A stretch of DNA of 64,000 nt from an uncultured Kineothrix sp. Its GTDB lineage: Bacteria; Bacillota; Clostridia; Lachnospirales; Lachnospiraceae. The position numbers and the translations under genes were made by a program. The stretch spans positions 1 through 64,000 of the forward strand of contig CAJUSR010000003.1 of NCBI GenBank assembly GCA_910588855.1, read 5' to 3'. The notes beneath the pieces were generated by a model, which saw only the letters and a list, made by a program, of their open reading frames with translations, was not told the origin of the DNA and made no database searches. Numbering within the stretch: position 1 is the stretch's first letter; every line of letters begins with the position of its first letter. Shown piece after piece: positions 27,691 through 35,632 of the stretch.

Positions 27691-28461
27691 ATGAAAATAG
27701 CGGTTCGGATGGACGACATTGCGCCGGGGATGGATTGGAAAAAATTTAATGATTTCAAAGAGCTTTTGGATGAATATGGGATAAAGCCGTTGATTGGCGT
27801 AGTGCCGGATAATCAGGATGACAATTTGGAACGTCGGGAAGAAAACAGAGGAAATGGGGCTGATTGGATACCTAAGGACTTTTGGGGATATATCAGACAA
27901 TTGCAGGAGCAGGGATGGGTAGTTGCCATGCATGGTTATCAGCACATCTATACGCAGAAAAAAGGCGGTATATTTCCGTTGAACCTTTTTTCGGAATTTG
28001 CCGGGCTGCCTCTGGAAAAACAGCTTTCTATGTTAGAAAAGGGCAGGGCGGTTCTGGATTCCTATGGGATAAAAACGGATATTTTTATGGCGCCGGCCCA
28101 CTCGTATGACAGGAATACGTTAAAGGCGTTGGGGCAGATTGGATTTTGCAGGATAACGGACGGTTTTGGCAACAAACCGTACGTTTGGAAGCAAATATGT
28201 TTTTACCCCATTTCCTTCCGGTTGGAAAGCAGTTTGAAAAAAAAGGACGGGGCTACCACAATGGTAGTCCATGCAAATACAATAAGCCAAAGGGATATGG
28301 AGAAATACCGGAAGATTTTTGAGGAAAATGAAGTTATATCTTATGGGGATTATTTACGGATGGAAGCGGAAAAAAGGGGTTGGACAGCCCACTGCATGGA
28401 ATATCTTTTGGCAGTTGGAAAACGTATTCTGGTGAGCCTGCGGCGGGGAAAGGGCAGATAG
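27691..28461 (+). CDS. DUF2334 polysaccharide-deacetylase-like protein
   Basis: A 256-residue cytosolic-looking protein of the NodB/DUF2334 fold. The metal-site candidates are the Asp pair in IAVRMDDIAPGM, the motif VAMHGYQHIYT (His-x3-His) and PAHSYDRNTL. These enzymes remove N- or O-acyl groups from sugars. No signal peptide is visible, so it would act on a cytoplasmic lipid-linked or nucleotide-linked substrate, as PigL/PIG-L-like or IcaB-like deacetylases do in other loci. Three in-frame ATGs are close together; I chose 27691 because GGAG lies 7 bases upstream. It could create a free amine for the formyltransferase or the ATP-grasp ligase, which is speculation. Confidence 0.7.
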   Translation: MKIAVRMDDIAPGMDWKKFNDFKELLDEYGIKPLIGVVPDNQDDNLERREENRGNGADWIPKDFWGYIRQLQEQGWVVAMHGYQHIYTQKKGGIFPLNLFSEFAGLPLEKQLSMLEKGRAVLDSYGIKTDIFMAPAHSYDRNTLKALGQIGFCRITDGFGNKPYVWKQICFYPISFRLESSLKKKDGATTMVVHANTISQRDMEKYRKIFEENEVISYGDYLRMEAEKRGWTAHCMEYLLAVGKRILVSLRRGKGR

Positions 28462-28556
28462 CGCAGGATGAGCTTTGCGACACAAACGATAGAGCTTTAA
28501 AGGGGAAACAGTATGGATATTGTTATGGATGGGAACGGGATAAGGAGAGGATACCT

Positions 28557-29699
28557 ATGAAAGAACCAATCCGTGTACTCCATGTGCTTGGGGGTTTAAG
28601 CCTTGGCGGTGCGGAGAGCCGAATTATGGATTTGTACCGTTGTATGGACAGGGAAAAGGTGCAGTTTGACTTCCTTGTGCATCAAAAGGCAGCAGGGGAA
28701 CGTATTCCCGAATTTTACGATGGGGAAGTGGAGGAATTAGGCGGGAAAGTTTATTTCCTGCCCAAATTTAAGGGATATAATTATTTCAGCTACCGAAAAG
28801 CGGTAAGGGAATTTTTTGCGCAGTATCACAATTTCCGCCTGGTACAGGGGCATATGACCAGTACGGCGGCTATTTATCTGCCGGAAGCGGGCAAAGCGGG
28901 TATCCCCATAAAGGCGGCACACGCCAGAAGCGCGGGGGTGGATAAGGGAATGAAGGGCATCGTCACCCGACTGCTGCGCATTCCCCTGTTAGGCATGGCG
29001 GACTATTGTTTTGCATGTTCCAGGGAAGCGGGAAAGTCGGTGTTTGGGAATAAATGGGAAAATTCGCCGAAAGCGTTGGTGCTTCCTAATGCAATAGATG
29101 CACAAAGATTTATATATAAGCGGGAAGTCCGGGATAGGATAAGGAAGGAAACAGGGATCGAAGATTGCTTTGTATTGGGGCATGTAGGCAGGTTCCACTA
29201 CGCTAAGAACCATGAATTTCTGCTGGATATCTTTGCGGCTGTACGGAATGGTTTGAAAGAAAAAGGAAAAAAGGCAGCGCTTATGCTTCTTGGGGAAGGC
29301 CCGGGCATGGATACGGCTAAAAAAAAGGCAGCGTTGCTTGGCATAGAGGAAGATGTATTTTTTATGGGGAACCGGAGGGAAGTCTGGAACTATTATCAGG
29401 CAATGGACTATTTTGTATTCCCTTCCCGGTTTGAGGGGCTGCCGGGAACGGTGGTGGAGGCTCAGGCTGCCGGTTTAAAGTGCATCATTTCGGACAAGAT
29501 AACGCCGGAAGTTGGATTTACGGAACTGGTGGCTTACAAAGACATCGCTTTGCCGGCGGAGGATTGGGCAAAGCAGATAATGAATGATTGCTTATATGAA
29601 AGAAAAAATATGTGTCAGGCGGTAGAAAGCGCCGGTTTTGATGTCAGGGAACAAGCCAGACGGATGGAAAGCTTTTATCTGTCGGGAAAAATCGGTTAA
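28557..29699 (+). CDS. GT4 glycosyltransferase (EpsF-like)
   Basis: A 380-residue GT-B enzyme. The N-terminus IRVLHVLGGLSLGGAESRIMD and FDFLVHQKAAG match the EpsF/CapM-like GT4 group; the donor domain carries LGHVGRFHYAKNHEFLLDIF and FVFPSRFEGLPGTVVEAQAAGL with the conserved Glu pair. AAGGAGAGG stands 6 bases before the ATG at 28557. The frame stays open upstream to 28380 but that overlaps the preceding gene and carries no domain. No membrane helix; it should extend a lipid-linked glycan in the cytoplasm. Donor and acceptor unknown. Confidence 0.83.
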   Translation: MKEPIRVLHVLGGLSLGGAESRIMDLYRCMDREKVQFDFLVHQKAAGERIPEFYDGEVEELGGKVYFLPKFKGYNYFSYRKAVREFFAQYHNFRLVQGHMTSTAAIYLPEAGKAGIPIKAAHARSAGVDKGMKGIVTRLLRIPLLGMADYCFACSREAGKSVFGNKWENSPKALVLPNAIDAQRFIYKREVRDRIRKETGIEDCFVLGHVGRFHYAKNHEFLLDIFAAVRNGLKEKGKKAALMLLGEGPGMDTAKKKAALLGIEEDVFFMGNRREVWNYYQAMDYFVFPSRFEGLPGTVVEAQAAGLKCIISDKITPEVGFTELVAYKDIALPAEDWAKQIMNDCLYERKNMCQAVESAGFDVREQARRMESFYLSGKIG

Positions 29700-29735
29700 G
29701 GGGTCTTTGAAAGATGTCTGCAGTGAGGGATAACT

Positions 29736-30857
29736 ATGAAGAAAAAAGTGATGTTGATTGTACCAATGCTCCATCAAGGTGGTTTTGAGCGCGTCTGTGT
29801 GGCAACGGCGCGGCTACTGGAACCGTATGCCGATGTGTATATCGTTATATTTGATTCCAAAGATATCGCATATGATATCAAAGGGCTTAATGTGACGGAT
29901 TTGCATCTGGGCGTAAAGGAAGGCAAAATCGGCAAGATTCTGAATGTAGTAAAAAGAAGCTATGCTGTAAAGAAACTGAAAAAAGACTGGGGGATTGATA
30001 TCGCCTATAGCTTCGGCTCGTCCGCCAATATAGTGAATGTATTTTCCAAGTCGGCAGAGGAGGTCTGGACAGGTATCCGCAGTTATATGGATATGGGGAA
30101 TCCCCGGCTGATCCGGTGGTTTTCCAAAAAGTCGGACAGGATTCTGTGCTGCTCAAAGAGGATAGAGGAAGAAATAGCGTCCAAATATCATTACCGGAAT
30201 GCGGTAACTTTATATAATCCGTTGGATGTGGAAACATTGAAAAAAAATGCCGATGAGGAAGAAATCCGGCTTCCCTGGGAAGATAGGAGCAACATTATTG
30301 TATCTATGGGGCGGGAAGACGATGTGAAAGGTTTTTGGCATTTGCTGAAAAGCTTTTCCCTTGTACGGAAGGAAGTCCCCGATGCGAAACTGATGATTGT
30401 AGGGGATGGGGAATTTGAAGAATATAGGGAATTGGCGAAAGAACTGGGGGTAGCGGATGACGTTTATTTTACAGGAGTGAAGAAGAACCCGTTCCCTTAT
30501 TTGAAAGCTGCAAAGGTTTATGCTTTGACTTCCTATCATGAAGGTTTTCCCAATGCCTTGATTGAAGCAATGGCATTGGAAGTTCCGGTGATTGCGACAG
30601 ACTGTTTAACCGGGCCAAGGGAAATCCTGCGAAAAGGGGATATGGCTTATGGGATTCTAATTCCCAATATGAGCCCGGAGAAAAATTTGAAAGCGGTAGA
30701 AATCAGCGGGGAAGAAATCAATTTAGCAGACGAAATGAAACGGATGTTAACGGATAAGGAACACCATGAACATTACCGGAAAGCGGCCATAGAAAGGGCA
30801 GGGGACTTTTCCGATGCATATTATGTGGAATGCATGAGAAAATGGGTTGGGGAATGA
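29736..30857 (+). CDS. GT4 glycosyltransferase
   Basis: A 373-residue GT-B protein, N-terminus VMLIVPMLHQGGFERVCVATA, donor domain VSMGREDDVKGFWHLLKSF, LMIVGDGEFEEYRELA and TSYHEGFPNALIEAMALEVPVIATDC. The Glu-x7-Glu arrangement is intact. GAGGG lies about 8 bases before the ATG. It is the last gene of the forward run and meets the minus-strand gene tail to tail with only 40 bases between. Acceptor and donor cannot be assigned. Confidence 0.83.
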   Translation: MKKKVMLIVPMLHQGGFERVCVATARLLEPYADVYIVIFDSKDIAYDIKGLNVTDLHLGVKEGKIGKILNVVKRSYAVKKLKKDWGIDIAYSFGSSANIVNVFSKSAEEVWTGIRSYMDMGNPRLIRWFSKKSDRILCCSKRIEEEIASKYHYRNAVTLYNPLDVETLKKNADEEEIRLPWEDRSNIIVSMGREDDVKGFWHLLKSFSLVRKEVPDAKLMIVGDGEFEEYRELAKELGVADDVYFTGVKKNPFPYLKAAKVYALTSYHEGFPNALIEAMALEVPVIATDCLTGPREILRKGDMAYGILIPNMSPEKNLKAVEISGEEINLADEMKRMLTDKEHHEHYRKAAIERAGDFSDAYYVECMRKWVGE

Positions 30858-30872
30858 TAGTTTTTATTTCAT

Positions 30873-30893
30873 GCCCTGCTGCTTGGGCAGGGT
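30873..30893. terminator. possible bidirectional terminator hairpin between convergent genes
   Basis: Between the stop at 30857 and the minus-strand stop at 30898, CCCTGC and GCAGGG form a six-pair stem around a short loop, followed by TTTGTT on the plus strand. The T-tract is short, and on the minus strand only an A/T-rich stretch with few T runs follows, so function as a terminator is plausible but weakly supported. Confidence 0.4.
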
Positions 30894-30897
30894 TTGT

Positions 30898-32598
30898 TCA
30901 TTCCAGAAGGTACATAAGTGTGTATCCGTCGCTGGAGTCAGGGAAGCCGGTTATTTGTTTAGATTCCAGCCCATATTGCTCAATAACAGCACGAAGGGTA
31001 TCTTCCTGCTGGAAAGAAGAAGCGATACAAATTAATATTTTATCATAGCCGCCATCAGGTAAAGGAATGGGTTCTGCCGAAGATATCTGTTCCGGATAAC
31101 AGAGGGCGGTTTTTTTACATACGCTCATAATGTCCAGGCAGGATTTGTACATCCAGCCGTTTTTTTCGCTGACATAAATACAAACGGCATTTTCAGCCTC
31201 TTCCATAAAAGCATCCCTTTCCTTGCGGTCAGGATATGTATAGTTTTTCGGAACAAAAGATAATGCAGCTATTGTAATAAGTGTGCCAAACAGGCATAGA
31301 ATAAGAAAACCATGCCGGGTAAGAGCATCCAGAATAACCCGGAAAAGAAAATACATGCCCAGCAGCAGAATTGGAAAAATGCACATAATATAGCGGTCGG
31401 CCAGAAAAGGTGCGCTAATAGCAACCAGAAACAGATAGCCCATAGCAGGAAGGAAGAGCATGAGCGCCTTCAACAAGGAAATGGAGGGCAGCTTTTTATC
31501 ATTCCCGGTTTTATATTTCCGAAGTATCCACAGGATTCCGGCAATGGCAGCTAAACTGAACAGGGCAAGCAGTATAGGCTGACCTGCAAAAAGCGAATCC
31601 GCAACAATTTTCAGATAAACGGTGACTTTATGTAAAAAATCCCCTGAAGCTGCGTTGGAAAAAGTGCTGGCGCCGAAACTGTCAAAAAATATATGTTTGA
31701 TAGAAAAGGGCCAGATAATCAGGCTAATGACGGCGGCAGCCAAAGAAGCAGTAAAATATGATTTTATTTTACCCCGGTTTTCTTTTTGGAAAAAGAGGAA
31801 AGCGATAATGGTTCCTATGAGAATGCCGGCAAAAATAATGAAATAATATTGGGTATAAAATCCTAAAACGGCACATAAAACATAGGCAATCCTGCTTTTT
31901 TTCGTAAAAGAGAAGCCATTATGTGCAATGTGCAGATTAATGCCGAGAAAAGCTAAAACAAAAAATGTATAAATGGCATACATACGTATAATGAACAGCG
32001 TGGAAATCCCCCCGATACTCATAGCATAGCATAAAGCGATAAGGAAGGCATATTTTGTACCGCCGAAATATTTTCCTACCAAATAATAAAGCAGGCCGCA
32101 GGTCAGCATAAGAAACAGGATATTGACCGCCAGCCCATACCACAAAGAAAATGTTCCGGGAAACAGAGAACAGATAAAATGGATCCAATAATAATAAAAA
32201 GGAGGGGCGGAATCGTAGACCGCATTGTACATAACGGAGAGGAAATCGAACCGGTGCCCCTTTTCCGCCGTTATAAAGCGGGAAAAATAATCTTTATCAT
32301 GCCAGAAAGAGACTTCTTCCTGTTGTTTTTCCATTGTTTTAAAATCTTTATAAATACGGGAATTTTCTTTGCCGTTTTTCAGGATATCATTGATATCGTT
32401 CCAAACAGAGGAAGGAGAAGTAGAGGTAATATAAGAAACCATATACTCCACCCTTGGAGACTGGCGGTTTGACAAATCATAGGTTAAAAGCTCGTCCACA
32501 AAAGTCCCTTTTTTCTGGGTGCATTGATAAATCATAAAAATAAATATAATCGTCATGCAAAGGAAAAAGCATGCGTTTTTCCGTAGTGTTTTAAGCAT
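30898..32598 (-). CDS. GT39-like polytopic membrane protein, the only minus-strand gene
   Basis: A 566-residue protein with an N-terminal helix, a large outside loop, about ten helices and a soluble tail. The loop holds KGTFVDELLTYDLSNRQSP and later SAPPFYYYWIHFICSLF, the same arrangement as the protein at 23667 (Asp near the start of the loop, then Pro-rich entry to helix 2), so a GT39-like GT-C transferase is likely. I chose the ATG at 32598 since GAGGGAG stands 8 bases upstream; an in-frame ATG at 32622 precedes that site. It faces against all neighbours, so it must have its own promoter in the AT-rich stretch 32600-32700. It may have entered the locus separately. Confidence 0.6.
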   Translation of the reverse strand: MLKTLRKNACFFLCMTIIFIFMIYQCTQKKGTFVDELLTYDLSNRQSPRVEYMVSYITSTSPSSVWNDINDILKNGKENSRIYKDFKTMEKQQEEVSFWHDKDYFSRFITAEKGHRFDFLSVMYNAVYDSAPPFYYYWIHFICSLFPGTFSLWYGLAVNILFLMLTCGLLYYLVGKYFGGTKYAFLIALCYAMSIGGISTLFIIRMYAIYTFFVLAFLGINLHIAHNGFSFTKKSRIAYVLCAVLGFYTQYYFIIFAGILIGTIIAFLFFQKENRGKIKSYFTASLAAAVISLIIWPFSIKHIFFDSFGASTFSNAASGDFLHKVTVYLKIVADSLFAGQPILLALFSLAAIAGILWILRKYKTGNDKKLPSISLLKALMLFLPAMGYLFLVAISAPFLADRYIMCIFPILLLGMYFLFRVILDALTRHGFLILCLFGTLITIAALSFVPKNYTYPDRKERDAFMEEAENAVCIYVSEKNGWMYKSCLDIMSVCKKTALCYPEQISSAEPIPLPDGGYDKILICIASSFQQEDTLRAVIEQYGLESKQITGFPDSSDGYTLMYLLE

Positions 32599-32866
32599 TG
32601 GGCATACTCCCTCATATATCATTCAGTAAGTTAATATAAAATTTATTATATTATATTTTTTGTTTGGAGTATATATTTTTTATTTCGTTTGTGCGGAAAT
32701 TTATGGGACAATCACTTTTTGGAAGATACAGTTTGTTTTCCATGTGCGGATGTTGTGTTTTATTTGCGATTATATTGGTAATATGGTAGACTATAGAAGT
32801 ATATGTAAAACAAAAGAAAATATAAAAAACGAAAAAGTTGAAAAGATAAATGAGGACGGAAGCGGA
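32599..32866. promoter_or_regulatory. divergent intergenic region with a plus-strand promoter candidate
   Basis: This 268-base gap between divergent genes is strongly AT-rich at 32625-32690. On the plus strand TTGCGA (32764-32769) and TAGACT (32787-32792) are 17 bases apart and could start the run from 32867. On the minus strand two TATAAT-like hexamers (complement of 32645-32650 and 32650-32655) lack a recognisable -35, so that promoter is less certain. No gene is seen within it. Confidence 0.4.
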
Positions 32867-33604
32867 ATGAAGAAAACGATTATTGTTATGCCGGTGGCAA
32901 ATGAGGAAACGACAATGGGCAGGATTATCGAGGGGATATTGGCATTGCCCTATGATAACCTGTATTTGTATCCGGTGATGGACAACTATTCCACGGACGG
33001 TACGAGGGAAATTATAGAAGAATACGAGAAAAAGACGGACAAGGTGAAGCTTATATTTTATAAAGAATCTTACGGAGTAATCAGTTGTTATTTGGAAGGT
33101 TTCCGCCACGCCCTGAAGGACGGGGCTGAGCATGTAATTGAGATGGACGGCGGAGGCAGCCATTTGCCGGAAGAACTTCCACAGTTTATTGAAAAGCTGA
33201 ATGAAGGGTACGATTGTGTCTGGGGTTCCCGCTTTGTGGAAGGGGGAGGCATCAGCCATCACCCGTTTTACCGGAGGATGTTAAGCTCCGGTGGAACGAT
33301 TCTGGCGAATGTGGTGCTTGGAACACGGCTAAAGGATATGACCAGCGGCTTTGAAGGATTTCAAAGATATGTGCTGGAAGATTTAAGGCTGGATAGATTT
33401 TTATCTACAGGGCATATGTACCAGACAGAGATGCGGTATTATTGTAGGAATTACCGTACGATAGAGGTACCTATCCATTATGTAGGCTCGGAATCCAGTT
33501 TCCGCTTTAAAGTAGTAGTGGAAGCGTTACGGATTTTGTTCCAACTGAAAAAAGCGGGAAAGAGTATTTACAGGGATTCCGGGAAAAGAAACGGGAATGC
33601 CTGA
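32867..33604 (+). CDS. GT2 glycosyltransferase, DPM1-like
   Basis: A 245-residue GT-A enzyme: TIIVMPVANEETTMGRIIE, MDNYSTDGTREII, YGVISCYLEGFRHAL, the donor motif EMDGGGSHLPEELPQF, and SGFEGFQRYVLEDL. The layout is that of polyprenyl-phosphate mannose/glucose synthases without a C-terminal membrane domain. The usual Asp-Ala-Asp of the donor motif reads Asp-Gly-Gly here, so the second Asp is missing. The ATG at 32867 begins the domain; the frame is open upstream to 32660 but that part is AT-rich and without domain content. It is the first gene after the divergent gap and may provide a polyprenyl-phosphate sugar for the GT-C proteins. Confidence 0.78.
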   Translation: MKKTIIVMPVANEETTMGRIIEGILALPYDNLYLYPVMDNYSTDGTREIIEEYEKKTDKVKLIFYKESYGVISCYLEGFRHALKDGAEHVIEMDGGGSHLPEELPQFIEKLNEGYDCVWGSRFVEGGGISHHPFYRRMLSSGGTILANVVLGTRLKDMTSGFEGFQRYVLEDLRLDRFLSTGHMYQTEMRYYCRNYRTIEVPIHYVGSESSFRFKVVVEALRILFQLKKAGKSIYRDSGKRNGNA

Positions 33605-33661
33605 ATGGCGGCATGGCTTATTTAATGATGGGGCGCTTGGAGCGGCAGCATGGGAGTTGGT

Positions 33662-34777
33662 ATGAAGCGTAAAATAGCATTTCATTTAAATTGCCTGGAG
33701 CAGGGGGGTGCGGAGCGGGTAGTATCGAATCTGGCCAACCGTTTTGCCAAAGAGGGCTATGAAGTCCTTCTTGCCACGGAGTGGTACGGGGAAAATGAAT
33801 TTCAAATAGAGAAGGAAGTTAGACGGGTACATGTAGGCCTAAGGGAAGAAGACAGCGGCAAGAACCGTATCAGGCAGTTTTTGCTGCGGGTGAAATATTT
33901 AAGGGAATTTATGAAAAAAGAGCGGCCGGACATTCTGATTGCATTTGCCCAGAGGGCGAATTACCGGGCATTGATGGCAAAAACCGGTACAAAGGTTCCG
34001 GTGCTGATTTCTATACGGACAGACCCTGCCGGGCATTATGATGCCTTATCGGATAAGGTACAGATACCGCTTTTGTTTCCGAGGGCGGCGGGCTGTGTCT
34101 TTCAGACAGAGGGCCAAAGGGAATTTTTTGTCCCTTATCTGCAGAAAAATTCCAAAATTATATTGAATCCAATCCATGATAAATATATTGGCGTACCGGA
34201 GCCGGAAAAGAGGAAAAAAGAGGTAGTCCAGTCCGGCAGGTTGGTGGACTTTAAAAACCAGCCTATGCTTTTGCAGGCTTTTATAGAGGTACACAAAAAA
34301 CACCCGGACTATGTGCTGAAAATTTACGGCGGGGATTCTTTTGACGGAACAAAGGAGATACTGGAATCCATTATTGAAAAAAACGGGGCCGGGGCTTATA
34401 TTAAATTAATGGGAGCCAGCGATTGCCTGGAAAAGGATTTGGCGGATGCGGCTGTATATGCTTTTTCTTCCGATTGGGAAGGGCTGCCCAACGCCCTTTT
34501 AGAAGCTATGGCTTTGGGTCTGCCTATTGTGGCTACCGATTGCCCCTGCGGAGGGCCGCGTACGGTAATGAAGGACGGGGTAAGCGGGCTGATGGTGCCG
34601 ATTAAAGATGCAAAAGCGATGGAAGAAGGGATTAACCGGTTAATTGAGGATCCGGCGCTGGGGCAGGAGCTTGGGAGGAATGCCAGGAAAATCGGGGAAA
34701 TTGCCAACGGGACAGCTATTTTTGAGCAGTGGAGGGATTATATAGAAGATGTGATTGCCCGAAATAAGGGCAGATAA
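33662..34777 (+). CDS. GT4 glycosyltransferase (EpsD-like)
   Basis: A 371-residue GT-B enzyme with KIAFHLNCLEQGGAERVVSNL at the N-terminus and donor domain segments VVQSGRLVDFKNQPMLLQAF, FSSDWEGLPNALLEAMALGL and ATDCPCGGPRTVM. The last is shared with the GT4 at 37551 (STDCPCGGPAELI), so the two are related within a common subgroup. GGGAG precedes the chosen ATG at 33662; an ATG at 33650 is the alternative. Cytoplasmic; the donor sugar is unknown. Confidence 0.83.
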   Translation: MKRKIAFHLNCLEQGGAERVVSNLANRFAKEGYEVLLATEWYGENEFQIEKEVRRVHVGLREEDSGKNRIRQFLLRVKYLREFMKKERPDILIAFAQRANYRALMAKTGTKVPVLISIRTDPAGHYDALSDKVQIPLLFPRAAGCVFQTEGQREFFVPYLQKNSKIILNPIHDKYIGVPEPEKRKKEVVQSGRLVDFKNQPMLLQAFIEVHKKHPDYVLKIYGGDSFDGTKEILESIIEKNGAGAYIKLMGASDCLEKDLADAAVYAFSSDWEGLPNALLEAMALGLPIVATDCPCGGPRTVMKDGVSGLMVPIKDAKAMEEGINRLIEDPALGQELGRNARKIGEIANGTAIFEQWRDYIEDVIARNKGR

Positions 34778-34823
34778 TCAAAGCATATATAAAATAATTC
34801 AAGAAAAGGAACGGGGTAAGGGC

Positions 34824-35591
34824 ATGTTTTCATATGATGATTATAAAGAGATTATAAGGATTATTAAATCTACGAAACGGCAGGCAAATTATAAAGATGC
34901 GCTGTATCGGGATAATTTTATCATTATGCGCCATGATGTAGAGTATAGCGTAGAAAGGGCATATGCATTGGCAAAGGTAGAGTCCAGCATGGATTTTAGT
35001 TCCACTTTCTTTTTCCAATGGACGAACAATTCGTATAATCTGTTATCCAGGAAGAACAGGGACTTAATTTGCGATATGCACGAAAGAGGGCAGAATATAG
35101 GGCTTCATTTTGCTTTGAACGGCATGACGGATATGCAGGAAGTAAGGAAACAGATTGTGAAAGAGATGCATATGCTCAGTGAAATGCTGGGCTTTGAAAT
35201 ATCGGAATTTTCGGTACACCGCCCTTCCCCGTCCATTCTTGCGGAAAACATTAAGCTTCCGGGCATTATCAACGCTTATCAGGACGAATTTTTTACGTTT
35301 ACGGAGAACGCTTCGGAAAACTCCCGGCTGGCAGTCAAATATATATCCGATGCCAACCATATTTGGAGGTATGGCTATCCGGATGAGAAAAATATATTGG
35401 AGAACGATAAAGTGCAGATATTGACCCATCCCTTCGCGTGGACAAAAAAAGGGTATGACAATTATGGGAATTTTAAAAGCCTGGTGAAAGAAAAATATAT
35501 TGAGCTGATTAACAGCATTGACAATGAATGCAAAGACTTTGGAGAGTATAAGGATAGTTTTTTGGAGCAATGCGGGGCTGACGGGAGATAG
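34824..35591 (+). CDS. polysaccharide-deacetylase-like protein (NodB-fold)
   Basis: A 255-residue protein without signal peptide. The segment FIIMRHDVEYSVERAYALA holds the Asp typical of NodB motif 1, NIGLHFALNG carries a His at the motif 2 position, and FSVHRPSPS a further His. I associate RHDVE/D proteins of this size with WbmS-like deacetylase-fold proteins found in O-antigen loci. The His-x3-His motif of classical deacetylases is not clear, so catalysis is uncertain. AAGGG lies just before the ATG at 34824; the frame extends upstream into the previous gene without domain content. A second deacetylase-type protein is at 27691. Confidence 0.6.
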   Translation: MFSYDDYKEIIRIIKSTKRQANYKDALYRDNFIIMRHDVEYSVERAYALAKVESSMDFSSTFFFQWTNNSYNLLSRKNRDLICDMHERGQNIGLHFALNGMTDMQEVRKQIVKEMHMLSEMLGFEISEFSVHRPSPSILAENIKLPGIINAYQDEFFTFTENASENSRLAVKYISDANHIWRYGYPDEKNILENDKVQILTHPFAWTKKGYDNYGNFKSLVKEKYIELINSIDNECKDFGEYKDSFLEQCGADGR

Positions 35592-35632
35592 GTGAACGGA
35601 AGCCGGACAGATGTGGCGGAGGTCGGTAGAGG

